DNA from: Tillandsia leiboldiana
Lineage: Eukaryota > Streptophyta > Magnoliopsida > Poales > Bromeliaceae
Assembly: GCA_029204045.2 (NCBI GenBank)
Contig: CM055065.1
Coordinates: 46,347,475-46,411,474, forward strand
Length of the DNA: 64,000 nt
Reading direction: 5' to 3'
A program made the position numbers and the translations under genes. Below are positions 38,440 through 49,068 of the stretch, in pieces. Below the pieces are notes generated by a model, which made no database searches, had not been told where the DNA came from, and worked only from the letters and a program-made list of their open reading frames with translations. The stretch's first letter is position 1. Each line of letters begins with the position of its first letter.

Positions 38440-38517
38440 ATAAATCAATCCCAGCCATCCCTGTTAGGGGTGTATGATATACACCCCTAACAGGGGTGTA
38501 CCCATAGCACTTCCCCA
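38440..38517 (-). mobile_element. Terminal sequence of a family A-related element
   Basis: The reverse complement reads AGTGCTATGGGTACACCCCT…GGGGTGTATATCATACACCCC…GGCTGGGATT, matching the left end at 19178 including GGCTGGGATT. It may be the true right end of the giant element, or the end of a separate one. Confidence 0.45.
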
Positions 38518-38526
38518 CTTACGAAA

Positions 38527-38698
38527 GGAAAATGCTACTTGTACACCCCATTTGGGGGTGTACATCGCACACCCCACCCATCCAATGGGTGGGGTGTGGT
38601 GAGGGGTCACTTCACAATTTGTGAAGTGACCCCCCCACCCTTAGATGGGTGGGTGTAAGATGTACACCCCCTTTGGGGGTGTACATGTAGCGTTGCTC
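38527..38698. mobile_element. MITE, family A, copy 3, with 9-bp target duplication
   Basis: 172 bp. Ends are GGAAAATGCTACTTGTACAC and the reverse complement of GAGCAACGCTACATGTACAC. Perfect direct repeats CTTACGAAA at 38518-38526 and 38699-38707 show a 9-bp target duplication, the Mutator signature. This copy is not in a TA tract and so fixes the family's ends. A partial further end (ATGCTACCTGTACACCCC) follows at 38707-38750. Confidence 0.85.
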
Positions 38699-38915
38699 CT
38701 TACGAAAATGCTACCTGTACACCCCATTAAGGGGTGTACATAAATGCTACCTGAACAGTACATGAAAGCATTAACCTACATTTAATAACCTACATTTAAT
38801 ACTACTAGTGAGAGAGAGATAGAGAGATAATTTATATACCTGTAAAGTTAATAAAAGCATTAACCTACATTTAATACCATACATTTAATATACCTGGAAA
38901 GTTATTAAATGTAGT

Positions 38916-39240
38916 ATTGTGTACCGGTATGATAGAGTTGTACCGGTACAGGGGGAATATGTACCGGTACTAGATTTGTATACCGGTATGGTAGAGTAGT
39001 ACCGGTACCGAGGATTGTGTACCGGTATGATAGAGTTGTACCGGTACCGAGGATTGTGTACCGGAACAATGAATGGAAAAAAGACATCCTATAGAGTTGT
39101 ACAGGTACAGAGTATTGTGTACCGGTATGATAGAGTTGTACCGGTACCGAGGATTGTGTACCGGAACATTGAATGGAAAAAAGACATCCTAACAGGGATT
39201 TAGCCATAGCATTACATCAAGTACCGGTACACATTGTAAT
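38916..39240. repeat. Cluster of GTACCGGTAC palindromes, block 4, with direct repeats
   Basis: About ten ACCGGTA-type palindromes. A larger unit (GTGTACCGGTATGATAGAGT, TGTACCGGTACCGAGGATTG, then TGAATGGAAAAAAGACATCC) is repeated in tandem three to four times up to 39290. Confidence 0.75.
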
Positions 39241-39289
39241 ACTAGGATTGTGTATCGGAACATTGAATGAAAAAAAGACACCCTAACAG

Positions 39290-39542
39290 GGATTTAGCCA
39301 TAGAATTACTGTGGAAAAAAATAGAGAATAAAATGAGGGGATTAAAATGTACATATGGCGTCGCCCTCGCGAAGGCGTCGTAGATCGTCGAAACAACAGA
39401 GAGAGACAGGGGGCGAGGGGCCGAGGGGGCCGAGGGGCCGAGGGGCCTTCGGGATGGAAGCATACACAGAGCTTCTTGTCGACGTAAGGGATCGTGGCCT
39501 GATAGGGGGCGTCGCCCTCGCGAAGGCCTGGTAGATTGTCGA

Positions 39543-39580
<38 letters not shown>

Positions 39581-39660
39581 TGTCGTCAAGAGAGAGAGAG
39601 AGGGAGCGGGAGGAGACGATTGGAATGCTCTGAATAGAAAGGGAAAGAAAAGGAGGGAAA
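39290..39660. other. GC- and GA-rich leader-like region at the right end of the giant element
   Basis: The segment GGCGTCGCCCTCGCGAAGGC followed by a GTAGAT(C/T)GTCGAA tail occurs twice (about 39358-39395 and 39507-39545). Between them lies a GGCCGAGGGGCC repeat. A GA tract (39546-39602) follows. In mirror orientation it resembles the CT-rich leader at 19290-19450, which supports pairing of the two ends. Confidence 0.4.
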
Positions 39661-39790
39661 GAGTATGCCCTAAAAAAAATTGAGTGAGAATATCACCTCC
39701 TATTTTTAATGCTATACAGTGTTTAATCCTACACCCTCCATTAAGGGGTGTAGGATGTACACCCCTTAATGGGGTGTACAGGTAGCATTT

Positions 39791-39794
<4 letters not shown>

Positions 39795-39868
<74 letters not shown>
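39795..39868. repeat. (TA)n microsatellite
   Basis: About 73 bp of TA immediately right of the giant element's candidate right end. Confidence 0.95.
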
Positions 39869-39871
<3 letters not shown>

Positions 39872-40414
39872 ATGTTTGAATATAATTTTTTTTGGTCCCT
39901 TTTTTGAAAACTATAGAATTGACCTAAACATTGGGTCATTTTCAAATGACTATTCAATTTTTTTAAATTTTTTTTTTATCTAACATTTTATAGTTTTTTA
40001 TTCAAATTTTTTTAATTTTTTTTTTATCTAACATTTTATAGTTTTTTATATAATTGCATACACCATACTTTAAATGTGGTTGAAGCTTACACAACATCTT
40101 ATTCAGTATATTTTTTTAATTTATTTTTTATTTGAATGTGAAAATAAATTATTCAATAATATTCTATTAGAATTTTTTATTAAAATTTAAAGCTAAAAGT
40201 GTGGCCAAATATCTATGATGGAATAATATATTTAGTATTCTAGTCATCTAAAAAAAGATTAAAAAATCATTTTTGTTAAAATAATTGATAAGCATGTAGT
40301 AATAAAATAATCAAAATGGATACAATATGCATTAGGCTATGAGAGGTGCAATCCAATCTTCTTGTTAGTAGAAAATTTTAATTTTTTTATTATTTTAATT
40401 TTTTATTTTCAGCA
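39869..40414. other. AT-rich intergenic sequence
   Basis: A 66-bp unit (TTTTTTATCTAACATTTTATAG) is duplicated near 39970-40050. No gene seen. Confidence 0.4.
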
Positions 40415-40975
40415 TTTGGAGTTAGACTGTTTATGTTTTTATAAGCACGGAGCATTTCGCGTTTATAAGTCATTTTCGATGTTGGGACTTTCGAATCGAT
40501 GTTCGGTTTCGTTAGATTTGATCTCGAGTATTTAAAATATCTAAAGAATAGATTTTGTAATTTTTCGATATCGTTTGCGTAGTAATTGAAAAGGGCTCAA
40601 AATCAATAATTTTAATGATCGTGCTCAGCCGTCTGCAAATTTAACTGTTTAGAAATATTCAAATCATGTGAAATTTTGATAGAAAATTTTTTATACTATA
40701 TAAAATAAGATTAATATTTTTGATCTAAAATTTTAGTGTTATATTGTCACATTTATGAGATTTTTATTTTCAGTCGTAGATTTTGACCCTTTTCGATTAC
40801 TAGGTAAATAATATCGAAAAATTATAAAATTTATTTTCTAAGTATTTCAAATACTCTAAATTAAGTTTAATAATGTTGATCGTCTAGTTGAAAGTTTCGA
40901 CATTGAAAACAACTTATAAACGTATAAAATTCTGTGCTTGTAAAAAAGCATACCAGCCGCACTCCAAAATTTGAC
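40415..40975. mobile_element. Foldback MITE, about 560 bp
   Basis: Arms are reverse complements. TTTATAAGCACGGAGCATTT…TTATAAGTCATTTTCGATGT at the left matches ACATTGAAAACAACTTATAA…TTCTGTGCTTGTAAA at the right. TTTTTCGATATCGTTTGCGT…GAAAAGGGCTCAAAATC matches GACCCTTTTCGATTACTAGG…ATATCGAAAAATTA. The centre is near 40690. No target duplication was fixed. Confidence 0.6.
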
Positions 40976-41287
40976 AATTAGTAGTGTGTATATGTAATTG
41001 ACAATTTCTAAATAGGTTATAAATAAATATTCATAATTTTTAAAAACACTAAAATAGTTGAAAAAATTAACACTATTTAAAATTTATTGTTTCATATATC
41101 ATATCAAAGGATTTAAATAAATTACATTTTTAGATAGGTAGAGTTGAGCCTTAAAGATCAAGTATGATTATGGTCACCATAGTAATTGCAAGAGAGATAT
41201 TTGATTGATTAGGAGGTTATAATTTGAAGGTTCACAACAAAAAAAAGAAGAAATTTTCAGCTCTTCCAAAAAAAAAAACTATTTAAA

Positions 41288-41363
<76 letters not shown>

Positions 41364-42540
41364 AAAAATATATATATTTTTTTAAAAAAAATTGCAACTT
41401 AAAAATATAAATTATGGGGACTTTCAAAAATTAGAGATGGTTTATCTCTTTTTCAATAAAAAGAAAAAGGTTTGGAGAGAATTTGAATTTTATGCCGCTG
41501 GTTGTGTTTGGTTCACCCCTTTTTTTTTTTTCTCTTTTTTTTATTTTTTCTTTTTTCAGGAATCAAAATTGAAATGGACGAATTTATTTGTCGATGTTTC
41601 ATATGCGACGGGATTTTCATTTCTATTTTGATTGCAGGGTGAATAAAATTTTTTCAATTATCTCCTTTTTCAATTCGGCCGGATTGGAAGTTGAATCTAA
41701 ATAAAAAAAATACACTTTATGAAAATATATCAATTATATTTTATATTTAAAATTAAATTAATTTGTTTGATTTCAATTTTTAATTAAAATATAAATTCAA
41801 ATTTAGAAATTAAAATTTTAATTCTAGATTTTGATTTAGAAATTAAATTAAAATATAAATTCAATCAAAATTTTGAATTTAATCTACAAATATAAATTTA
41901 AATTTAATAGTAAGTTTGAATTTGAATCAAATAAAAAATTAGTTTTGTATTTTGAATTGTCCCCTCAATTTTTATTTTTTTTTAAAAAAATATATTTTAA
42001 ATTTTGTCTTATAATTTTAATATTTTGATGAAAATTTTTAATATTTAACTTTTAGTTTGAATTTAAACTATAAATTTTATTTTATGTTTTGAGAAGCAAA
42101 CAAATTTTCAATTTTTTTTATACTTATATTAATATTTGTATTTTATTTTAATTATTTTTTTTAATATTAAAATTACGAATTAATCATGCTGATTCCGATT
42201 GTTATTTTGAACTAAACATATTAGAAGCTTTTATCATTATGTTTTCAATTTATTTCAATTTCGAGTCCTATTTTAATTTTATTTTCTGTTTTGAACCAAA
42301 CACACCCAATATATTTTTTATTAAAAAATAAAAGTTTGGAAAAAAAATTATTATTATTATTATTATTATTATTGAGAGAGAGGATTAGGTTGAGACAGAT
42401 ATTATTGTTCAAAAAATTGACAGATACCTTTTTTTTTTAAGCCATGATGATGCAACATTAAAGAAAAATTACAATCAATTACAATCAAAACTCAAACTTT
42501 TATAAATAGTATAGATATAGATAAAGATTGTATATAAATA
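40976..42540. other. AT-rich intergenic sequence with microsatellites
   Basis: (TA)n at 41291-41322 continues into (GA)n at 41325-41358. (ATT)n lies at 42345-42373. There are long A/T homopolymers and no coding frame. Confidence 0.5.
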
Positions 42541-43798
42541 ATAAGCTAGGGACCCGCGCGATGTGACAGTTAAATTTTTTTTAATAAAAGTTTATAAATT
42601 AAATAAATAAATATAAATGTAAAGAAGAAATAGAATGATATAATTATATTTGATTAAATTTAATAATATGAAAAATACATTAGAAACTAAATAAAATTGC
42701 AACTCAACAGAAAATAAAAAAAATTCAAAAAGAAAGGAAAAAAAACTATAGAAGGAAAAAATTATTATATAAATATTCTAAAAAAATATTTAAAATATTG
42801 TGAGTAAAAAATAACAAATAATAAAAGATATACTGAAGATGTTCAAATTTACACGCCAAAATTTGAAGTAAAGTCAAATTGTAAGTATTATAGGTAGACG
42901 TATCGAACCAAAATAAGATATAAGATTAACATTTTGATAGACTGATTTAGTTTATCTAGTTTTCCTAATTTACAAAATTTAAAAGTTTTTAAATTTTGGC
43001 ATTTCACATCGATTTATATATATATATATTTTTATTTTCTAGGCTAGTCGTTTAGAAAGTTCCCGTACATATATATTGTTTAGTGTTTAAATAAAGAAAT
43101 GTAATAGTCTAAGGAAGAGGGAGAGGTGAAGAAATATAACAACCCAAGAAAGAGAAAGAGATGATGGTTCGATTCAAATAAAAAAAGAAAGATAAAGAGG
43201 TGGTGATTCGGTTCAAGTAATGAAAGGAACATGAAGAGGGAGTGATTTGGTTCAAGCAAAGAAAGATGAAAATATATAGAGCGGTTTGGTCAGTTCGGCC
43301 CAATGTGGTAGGTTTGACTTGGTTTGGTTCAAATAAAAAAAATATGAAAATACAGTTTATAGGTGTAATCCGGTTCGGTTCAAGCAAAGAAAGAAGGATG
43401 CAGCATCTGTAATCTGATTCGATTCAAATAAAAAAAAGAGAAAAACATGTGGAAGACTTGCGCTGGTTCGACGTGTAACCCAGTTCTATTCAAGCAAAGA
43501 AAAAAAAATGTGTAAAACTTGAGCCTGTTCGGTGTGTAATCCGGTTTGATTTAATCAAACAAAGAAGGAAACATGCAGCAGGTGGTTCGGTTCAAACAAA
43601 GAAAAAGAAAAACATGTAGAGTGGTTGAGTTGGTTCTTCAGTTCAAGTGAAGAAAGAGGGAAACATGTGGAGGACTTGAGCCGGTTCGGCGTGTAACCCG
43701 ATTCAGTTTAAGCAAAAAAAGAGAAATATATGAGCGAAACTTGAGCTGGTTCGGTATGTAATTCAGTTCGCGTCAATCAAATAAAGAAGGAAACACAC

Positions 43799-44270
43799 TG
43801 TAACGACATGGCCCACTAGCAATAATAACTCATTGAGCCCACACCACAGCCAAAATGCTTAAGCCCAGCTATTATTACTAGTGTCAATGTCTCATATTAA
43901 CCCAATCACAATTCCATCCACATCCGATGTGGGACTATTCGGGGCGTCACAGACTCCCCCTGTTTAGACTTGATGTCTTTGTCAGCCCAAATACACACGC
44001 AGCAGCCCAAGATCACCAGACGATGTGAGACTTGTCTCGCTAGCCCTGTCATCTAGACCCAGGCTTAGCCGAGACTCGCCGCACACTTCCGGCTGGTTAT
44101 TGGCTCTGATACCAAAAGTAACGACCCGACCCACTAGCAATAATAACTCGTTTAGCCCAGACCGCAGCCTAAAATGCTTAAGCCCAGTTATTATTACTAG
44201 TGTCCATGTCTCATATAAAACCAATCACAATTCCATCCACATCCGATGTAGGGCTATTGGGGGCGTCACA
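43799..44270 (-). mobile_element. TRIM retroelement (terminal-repeat retrotransposon in miniature)
   Basis: Two LTRs (43799-43951 and 44117-44270, roughly 87% identical) run TGTAACGAC…GGGGCGTCACA on + and bracket a 165-bp noncoding interior. The sequence TGGCTCTGATACCA at 44101-44114, next to the second LTR, is the reverse complement of a tRNA-Met primer-binding site (TGGTATCAGAGCCA), so the element is minus-oriented. Flanks CACAC and GACAC are an imperfect target duplication. Confidence 0.75.
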
Positions 44271-45072
44271 GACACAACACATGGTTTGGTTCAAACAAAG
44301 AAAAAGAAAAATATATGGAGTAGTTGAGCCGGTTCAACAAAGAAAAAGTGGATTTGAGCTGATTCATTCCAAATAAAGAAAATGTTGACATATGATAAAA
44401 ATTAGAAAAAATAATATATAGGTACGAATAGATAGATAGATTGATATAGATAAATCATCTCACTGATGAAGTATACTAGCCTATCAAATCAAGGATGCTA
44501 AAGCCTTATCAACTGAGTAAAAACTAAACATTTTCCTTCAAATTCATAAAAAAAAGGAAAATCATAGTAAATAAGTTATTATCATATAACTTATTTGGAC
44601 GTTTAAACCAAAACCTTACTTCATAAGCTTGTAGTATTTAGTGGACGAAGAGTGTAATCAAATATTTAAAATAGAATACCGTATTCGACATTCAAATTAT
44701 TTTTCTAGAATAAAATAAAATATTCCATCAAATTATAAAATTAAAGACGGGATGTTAAGATTTTTTGAGGAGCAAAAATTAAATTCTTTACTTTCTATCA
44801 CACAAAAAAATTCTCATATTAAATAACTTATAATTTTAAAACTTATTTTGATATCAAAACAAGACTTAAGAGTAAAGATCGAAGAACTGGATGAAATGAA
44901 AGAACAATCGGACAAAATGAAAGACAAATAAAGATGTGGTACATGGATATATAAATGTGTCGGATGCATGTACACAATAGGTTTTCAGAACTAGTAAACG
45001 TATCAAATTAAATAAACCAATAAAAAATATATATAGTAAAATTATTTTTTTTAAAATAATAGATATTATTTA

Positions 45073-45227
45073 TGTAACAATCCGGCCCACTAGCAATAAT
45101 AACTCGTTTGGCCCAAACCATAGCCCAAAATTTTTAAACCCAGTTATTATTATTAGTGTCCATGTTTCATATAAGCCCAATCATAATTCTATCCACATCC
45201 GATGTGGAACTATTGGGGCACGTCACA
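45073..45227 (-). mobile_element. Solo LTR of the same TRIM family
   Basis: 155 bp, TGTAACAATCC…GGGGCACGTCACA on +, about 85-90% like the LTRs at 43799 and 44117. Perfect 5-bp target duplication ATTTA at 45068-45072 and 45228-45232. Confidence 0.85.
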
Positions 45228-46672
45228 ATTTAGAAATGATGTGAAATGCAGGTTAATAGCACAAATTTTTGTCATGCTCTTTAGTATCTATACCTATATT
45301 CTATTCTATACCTATATATTATTTTTCCTTTTTTTTGCCACGTGACAATATATTTTTAATTTAAAATCATTATCTATATATTATTTCCACGTCCTTTAAT
45401 TGAAATTATGAATCAGCTCAAGTCTTCCACATGCTTCTCAACTTTTTCGTCGAACTGTGTTTTCCTCTTTATTTGATTGAACCGAATCGGATTACACACC
45501 GAACTGGCTCAAGTTCTGCACATAATTTTTTTATTTCTTTGCTTGAACCGAACTGGATTACACGCGGAACTAGCTCAAGTCCTCCACATATTTCCCATTT
45601 TCTTTACTTGAACCGAATCGAATTACACTTGCTGCATCCTTCTTTCTTTGCTTGAAAGGAACCGGGTTACACCTATATACCATATTTTTATTTTTTTTTA
45701 TTTGAACCGAACCAGATCACGCTTGCTGCATTGGGTCGAACCGGCCCAATTGCACCGTATGTTTTCATCTTTCTTTGCTTGAACCGAACCACCACATCTT
45801 AGTCTTCCTTTCTTTAGTTAAATCGAGCCATCGCGCATTGGATCGAACCGGCCCAATTGCACCATATGTTTCCATCTTTTTTTTGCTTGAACCGAACCAC
45901 CACATCTTAGTCTTCCTTTCTTTAGTTAAACCGAGCCATCGCCTCGTCGTTCTCTTTTCTTTGTTTGAATCAAAAAAAGGTAGAATGTTATCCGCTTCGT
46001 TTATTTTAAAATAAATTAGGCTTCGAACTAACCTCAGGTATCAACCACCAAACATTTTGCCACTTGCGTTAGGGACGGTTGAGCTATTACATTTCTTCAC
46101 CTTTTCATTGGGTTGTTACTTTTTTTGTTTAAACCTTAAACACTATATATGCAATAAAACTTCCTCAATAACTAGACTAGAAACAAAAAAAAAAATAATC
46201 ACACAAATCGATGCGAGATACCAGATTTTAAAAAATTTTCAAATTTGTGAATTAAAAAAATTGAAGAAAATTAAATCAGTCTATCAAGATATCAATCTTA
46301 GATCTTATTTCGTTTCGATACATCTACCTATGATACTTATAATTTGGTTTCACTTTAAATTTTGGTATCTGAATTTGAGCCTTTTTAGTATGATTTTTAT
46401 TATTTGTTATTTTTTCTTCGTAATATTTCAAATATTTTTCAGAATATTTGTGTAATAAATTTGTTTTTCTATGATTTTTTTTTTTTCGATTTCTTTTATT
46501 GTTTTTCGTTAAATTATAATTCCATTAAGTCTTTAATGTATTTTTTATATTATTAAATCTAATCAAATATGATTATATCATTCTGTATTATATTTATATT
46601 TATATTTATTTATTTAATTTGTAAATTTTTACTAAAAAAATTTTATCTACTGCATCGTGTGGGTCCTACCTG

Positions 46673-47444
46673 TACTAGTGATAATTTATAAATTAAATTA
46701 TGAAAACTCTTCTTATACTTTAGTTCCTATCTTAATTATTTCTGCATTGTTAATTGCATTGATTATTTTTATACGCTGTACTGTTTATCTCAAACAAGCC
46801 AACGTATTTGAAATGATTGTTGAATTCAGCGATAAAACTTTATAACAATAAGTTTGTAGATGAAGTTACTTATAAGTAATGAAATAAAATCATATAAATT
46901 AAATAAAATTACTTAATAAATTATCAATTTTAATAGTATTAAGAAAATAGGTCCTTTTTTTTTATTTAATATTTTATCGATTTTTTAAATTACAAATTAA
47001 ATAGATGCTAAGATGTGAAACACTATCATATGCCAACTTATTTTAGTAAGGTTTTGCAAAATAATTTGCTAATTTTTTAAATTTTTAGATTTATTTAAAA
47101 TATTGGCAAAGTAGATAATAATAATTGACGTAATTTTTAATACCGAAAATGTAATAGAGACAGTGGTTAATATTGCCAAATATTGATCAATATTTGGGTA
47201 AATTTCTCTATTATTCTTCATACTTTAAAGCACGTGATGCTTTGTTCTAAAATTTTAATTTATTATAATTTTTAGTTTAAAATTTTAAAGTATTATAATT
47301 AAATTTTACAGTCAAATTGGTTGACTGATACTTGACATTTTACTAATGCAGTAGAAATATGACATCTAAGTAATTGCCAAGTTATCGAATACAGCACTAT
47401 CACATTACCATCGCATTACCATTGTTTAACCAATCAAATTGAAT
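46673..47444. other. AT-rich intergenic sequence
   Basis: No gene, RNA or bounded element recognised. Confidence 0.4.
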
Positions 47445-47454
47445 AGTAGTACTT

Positions 47455-47729
47455 AGGGTCCCAACGAGCCCGACACAAGCGAGTTGGGTCGGTTCGTGTT
47501 CGGCTCGTTTAATAAATGAGTCGAACATGAGTTGGTTCGTTTAAATATCGAGCTGAAAAATTTGGCTTTTGTTTGGCTCGTTTATTAACGAGCTGAATAC
47601 GCGCTCGCGAATAATAAATTTGATTTTTATTTTTACTACTAGGTATAAAATTGAAAGAAAATTTAAAAATTAAAATTTTAATATAATAATTAAAATTTAT
47701 AAAAAATTAATGGTCTAAAATTTAAATAG

Positions 47730-47821
<92 letters not shown>

Positions 47822-47937
47822 GAGCCGAACACGAGCCATCGTGTTCGGCTCGTTTACTAAACGAGCGATTCGATCTCGAGCTCATTTCGAGCCAAACACG
47901 AGTTGGCTCGCAAACAGCGAGCTGGATTGCCATCCCT
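47455..47937. mobile_element. MITE with GCTCG-rich inverted ends and internal (TA)n
   Basis: Begins AGGGTCCCAACGAGCCCGAC and ends GAGCTGGATTGCCATCCCT. Inner arms (GTGTTCGGCTCGTTTAATAA / TTTACTAAACGAGC…CGAACACGAG) are inverted. Flanks AGTAGTACTT (47445-47454) and AGTAGTATTT (47938-47947) form a 10-bp target duplication with one mismatch, suggesting a Mutator-like origin. A (TA)n tract of about 90 bp (47732-47819) lies inside it. Confidence 0.55.
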
Positions 47938-47970
47938 AGTAGTATTTAATTATAATAATTTAGAATGTTA

Positions 47971-48824
47971 GGCCATGCTTGGTTGGGGGATAAAGGGGGA
48001 TAACTCTTTTATCCTCCCTTTATCCTCCAAAAAAAAAAAAAAATGAAGGAATTTGTTATCCCTCCCTTAACGAGCTATTCTGAAATAGCCCGTTAAGGAG
48101 GGAGGATAACAATTCTCTCCATTGGTAGGAATAAGATCTTGTTTCTATTTTTTTTTTTTGATTTTTAAAAATTTAAATTTAAATTTATAAAATTTTAAAT
48201 TTTAAATATTTTTTATGTTATAAATTTTAAAATTTTTAACTTCAATTTTTTATAAATCTAAAAATTTTAAAAAATTTAAAATTTTAAGATTTTAAAATTT
48301 ATACAAATTTTATATATATAAAATTTTAAATTTTTTATAGAAATTTTTTAATTTTAAAATAAAAATTTTCGCATCATGTTTTACACATTTTTCGAGATAA
48401 TTAAAATTTAAATTTTTAAATTTAGAGAAATTTTAAATTTTATGACTTTTTAAATTTATAACTTTAATTTTTAATAAATTTATAAATTAAATAAATTTTA
48501 AAAATTTAAAATTTATACAAATTTTAAAATTTTTAACTTTAATTTTTAAAAAATTAAACGGTAGTATTTACTAAAATATAAATTTTAATTTATACCAATA
48601 TTAATTATTATTTAATTAATATTTTATATTAATTAATTAAATAAAATATTATTATTTTAAAATTATAATTATTCTTATTTTTTTACTATTCTCGCTTATT
48701 CCAATAAATGAACTAAACACAATTTCAGCTATTTCTAAGAATAACAGTTTTACCGGAATAGCAAGCTATCACAGAGATAAAAAAATTTATCTTCAAACTC
48801 ATAATTTTCGAACCAAACGGTAGC
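47971..48824. mobile_element. Tourist/PIF-Harbinger-like MITE
   Basis: Inverted ends GGCCATGCTTGGTTG and the reverse complement of CGAACCAAACGGTAGC. A TTA target duplication lies at 47968-47970 and 48825-48827. Length 854 bp, long for the class, with an AT-rich middle and an internal CCTCCCTTAACGAG / CCGTTAAGGAGGGAGG hairpin. It ends 244 bp upstream of the TRAP-alpha start codon. Confidence 0.6.
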
Positions 48825-48827
48825 TTA

Positions 48828-49068
48828 GAGTAAGAGCTCATTATAAATTAAAATATGAGGACCACAGTCACAATATCCCCAAAGTTTGACGATCAATAGT
48901 GCAATTAAACCTTTATATTTGGATCGGATTGATAACTGAAAACGGGTCCACAAGTACCCAACCCAAACCCGCATACGATAAAACGCCCTATGTGCATTTC
49001 CTTCATTATTATTTCATCGAACACTCGAATAAAGAAGGTCTTCGTCTCCGCCCCTCTCTCTCGTCGCC
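48828..49068 (+). promoter_or_regulatory. Short upstream region of the TRAP-alpha gene
   Basis: Only about 240 bp of non-transposon sequence separates the MITE from the ATG, so the core promoter and leader must lie here. Contains CATTTCCTTCATTATTATTT and a CT-rich leader just before the ATG. No convincing TATA box. Confidence 0.4.

Larger units (their letters stand above)
42546..46672. mobile_element. Large foldback element, about 4.1 kb, with later insertions
   Basis: The outer about 130 bp at each side are reverse complements (GGGACCCGCGCGATG…AAATTAAATAAATAAATAT at the left; its mirror …ATATTTATTTATTTAATTTG…CATCGTGTGGGTCC at the right). Inner arms carry a mirrored minisatellite: GGTTCGGTTCAAGCAAAGAA at 43190-43780 and CTTTGCTTGAACCGAACC at 45420-45960. 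The outer ends resemble Helitron 3' ends (right: GC-rich block then ACTAG/T). A TRIM (43799-44270) and a solo LTR (45073-45227) sit inside. No coding frame. Confidence 0.5.
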
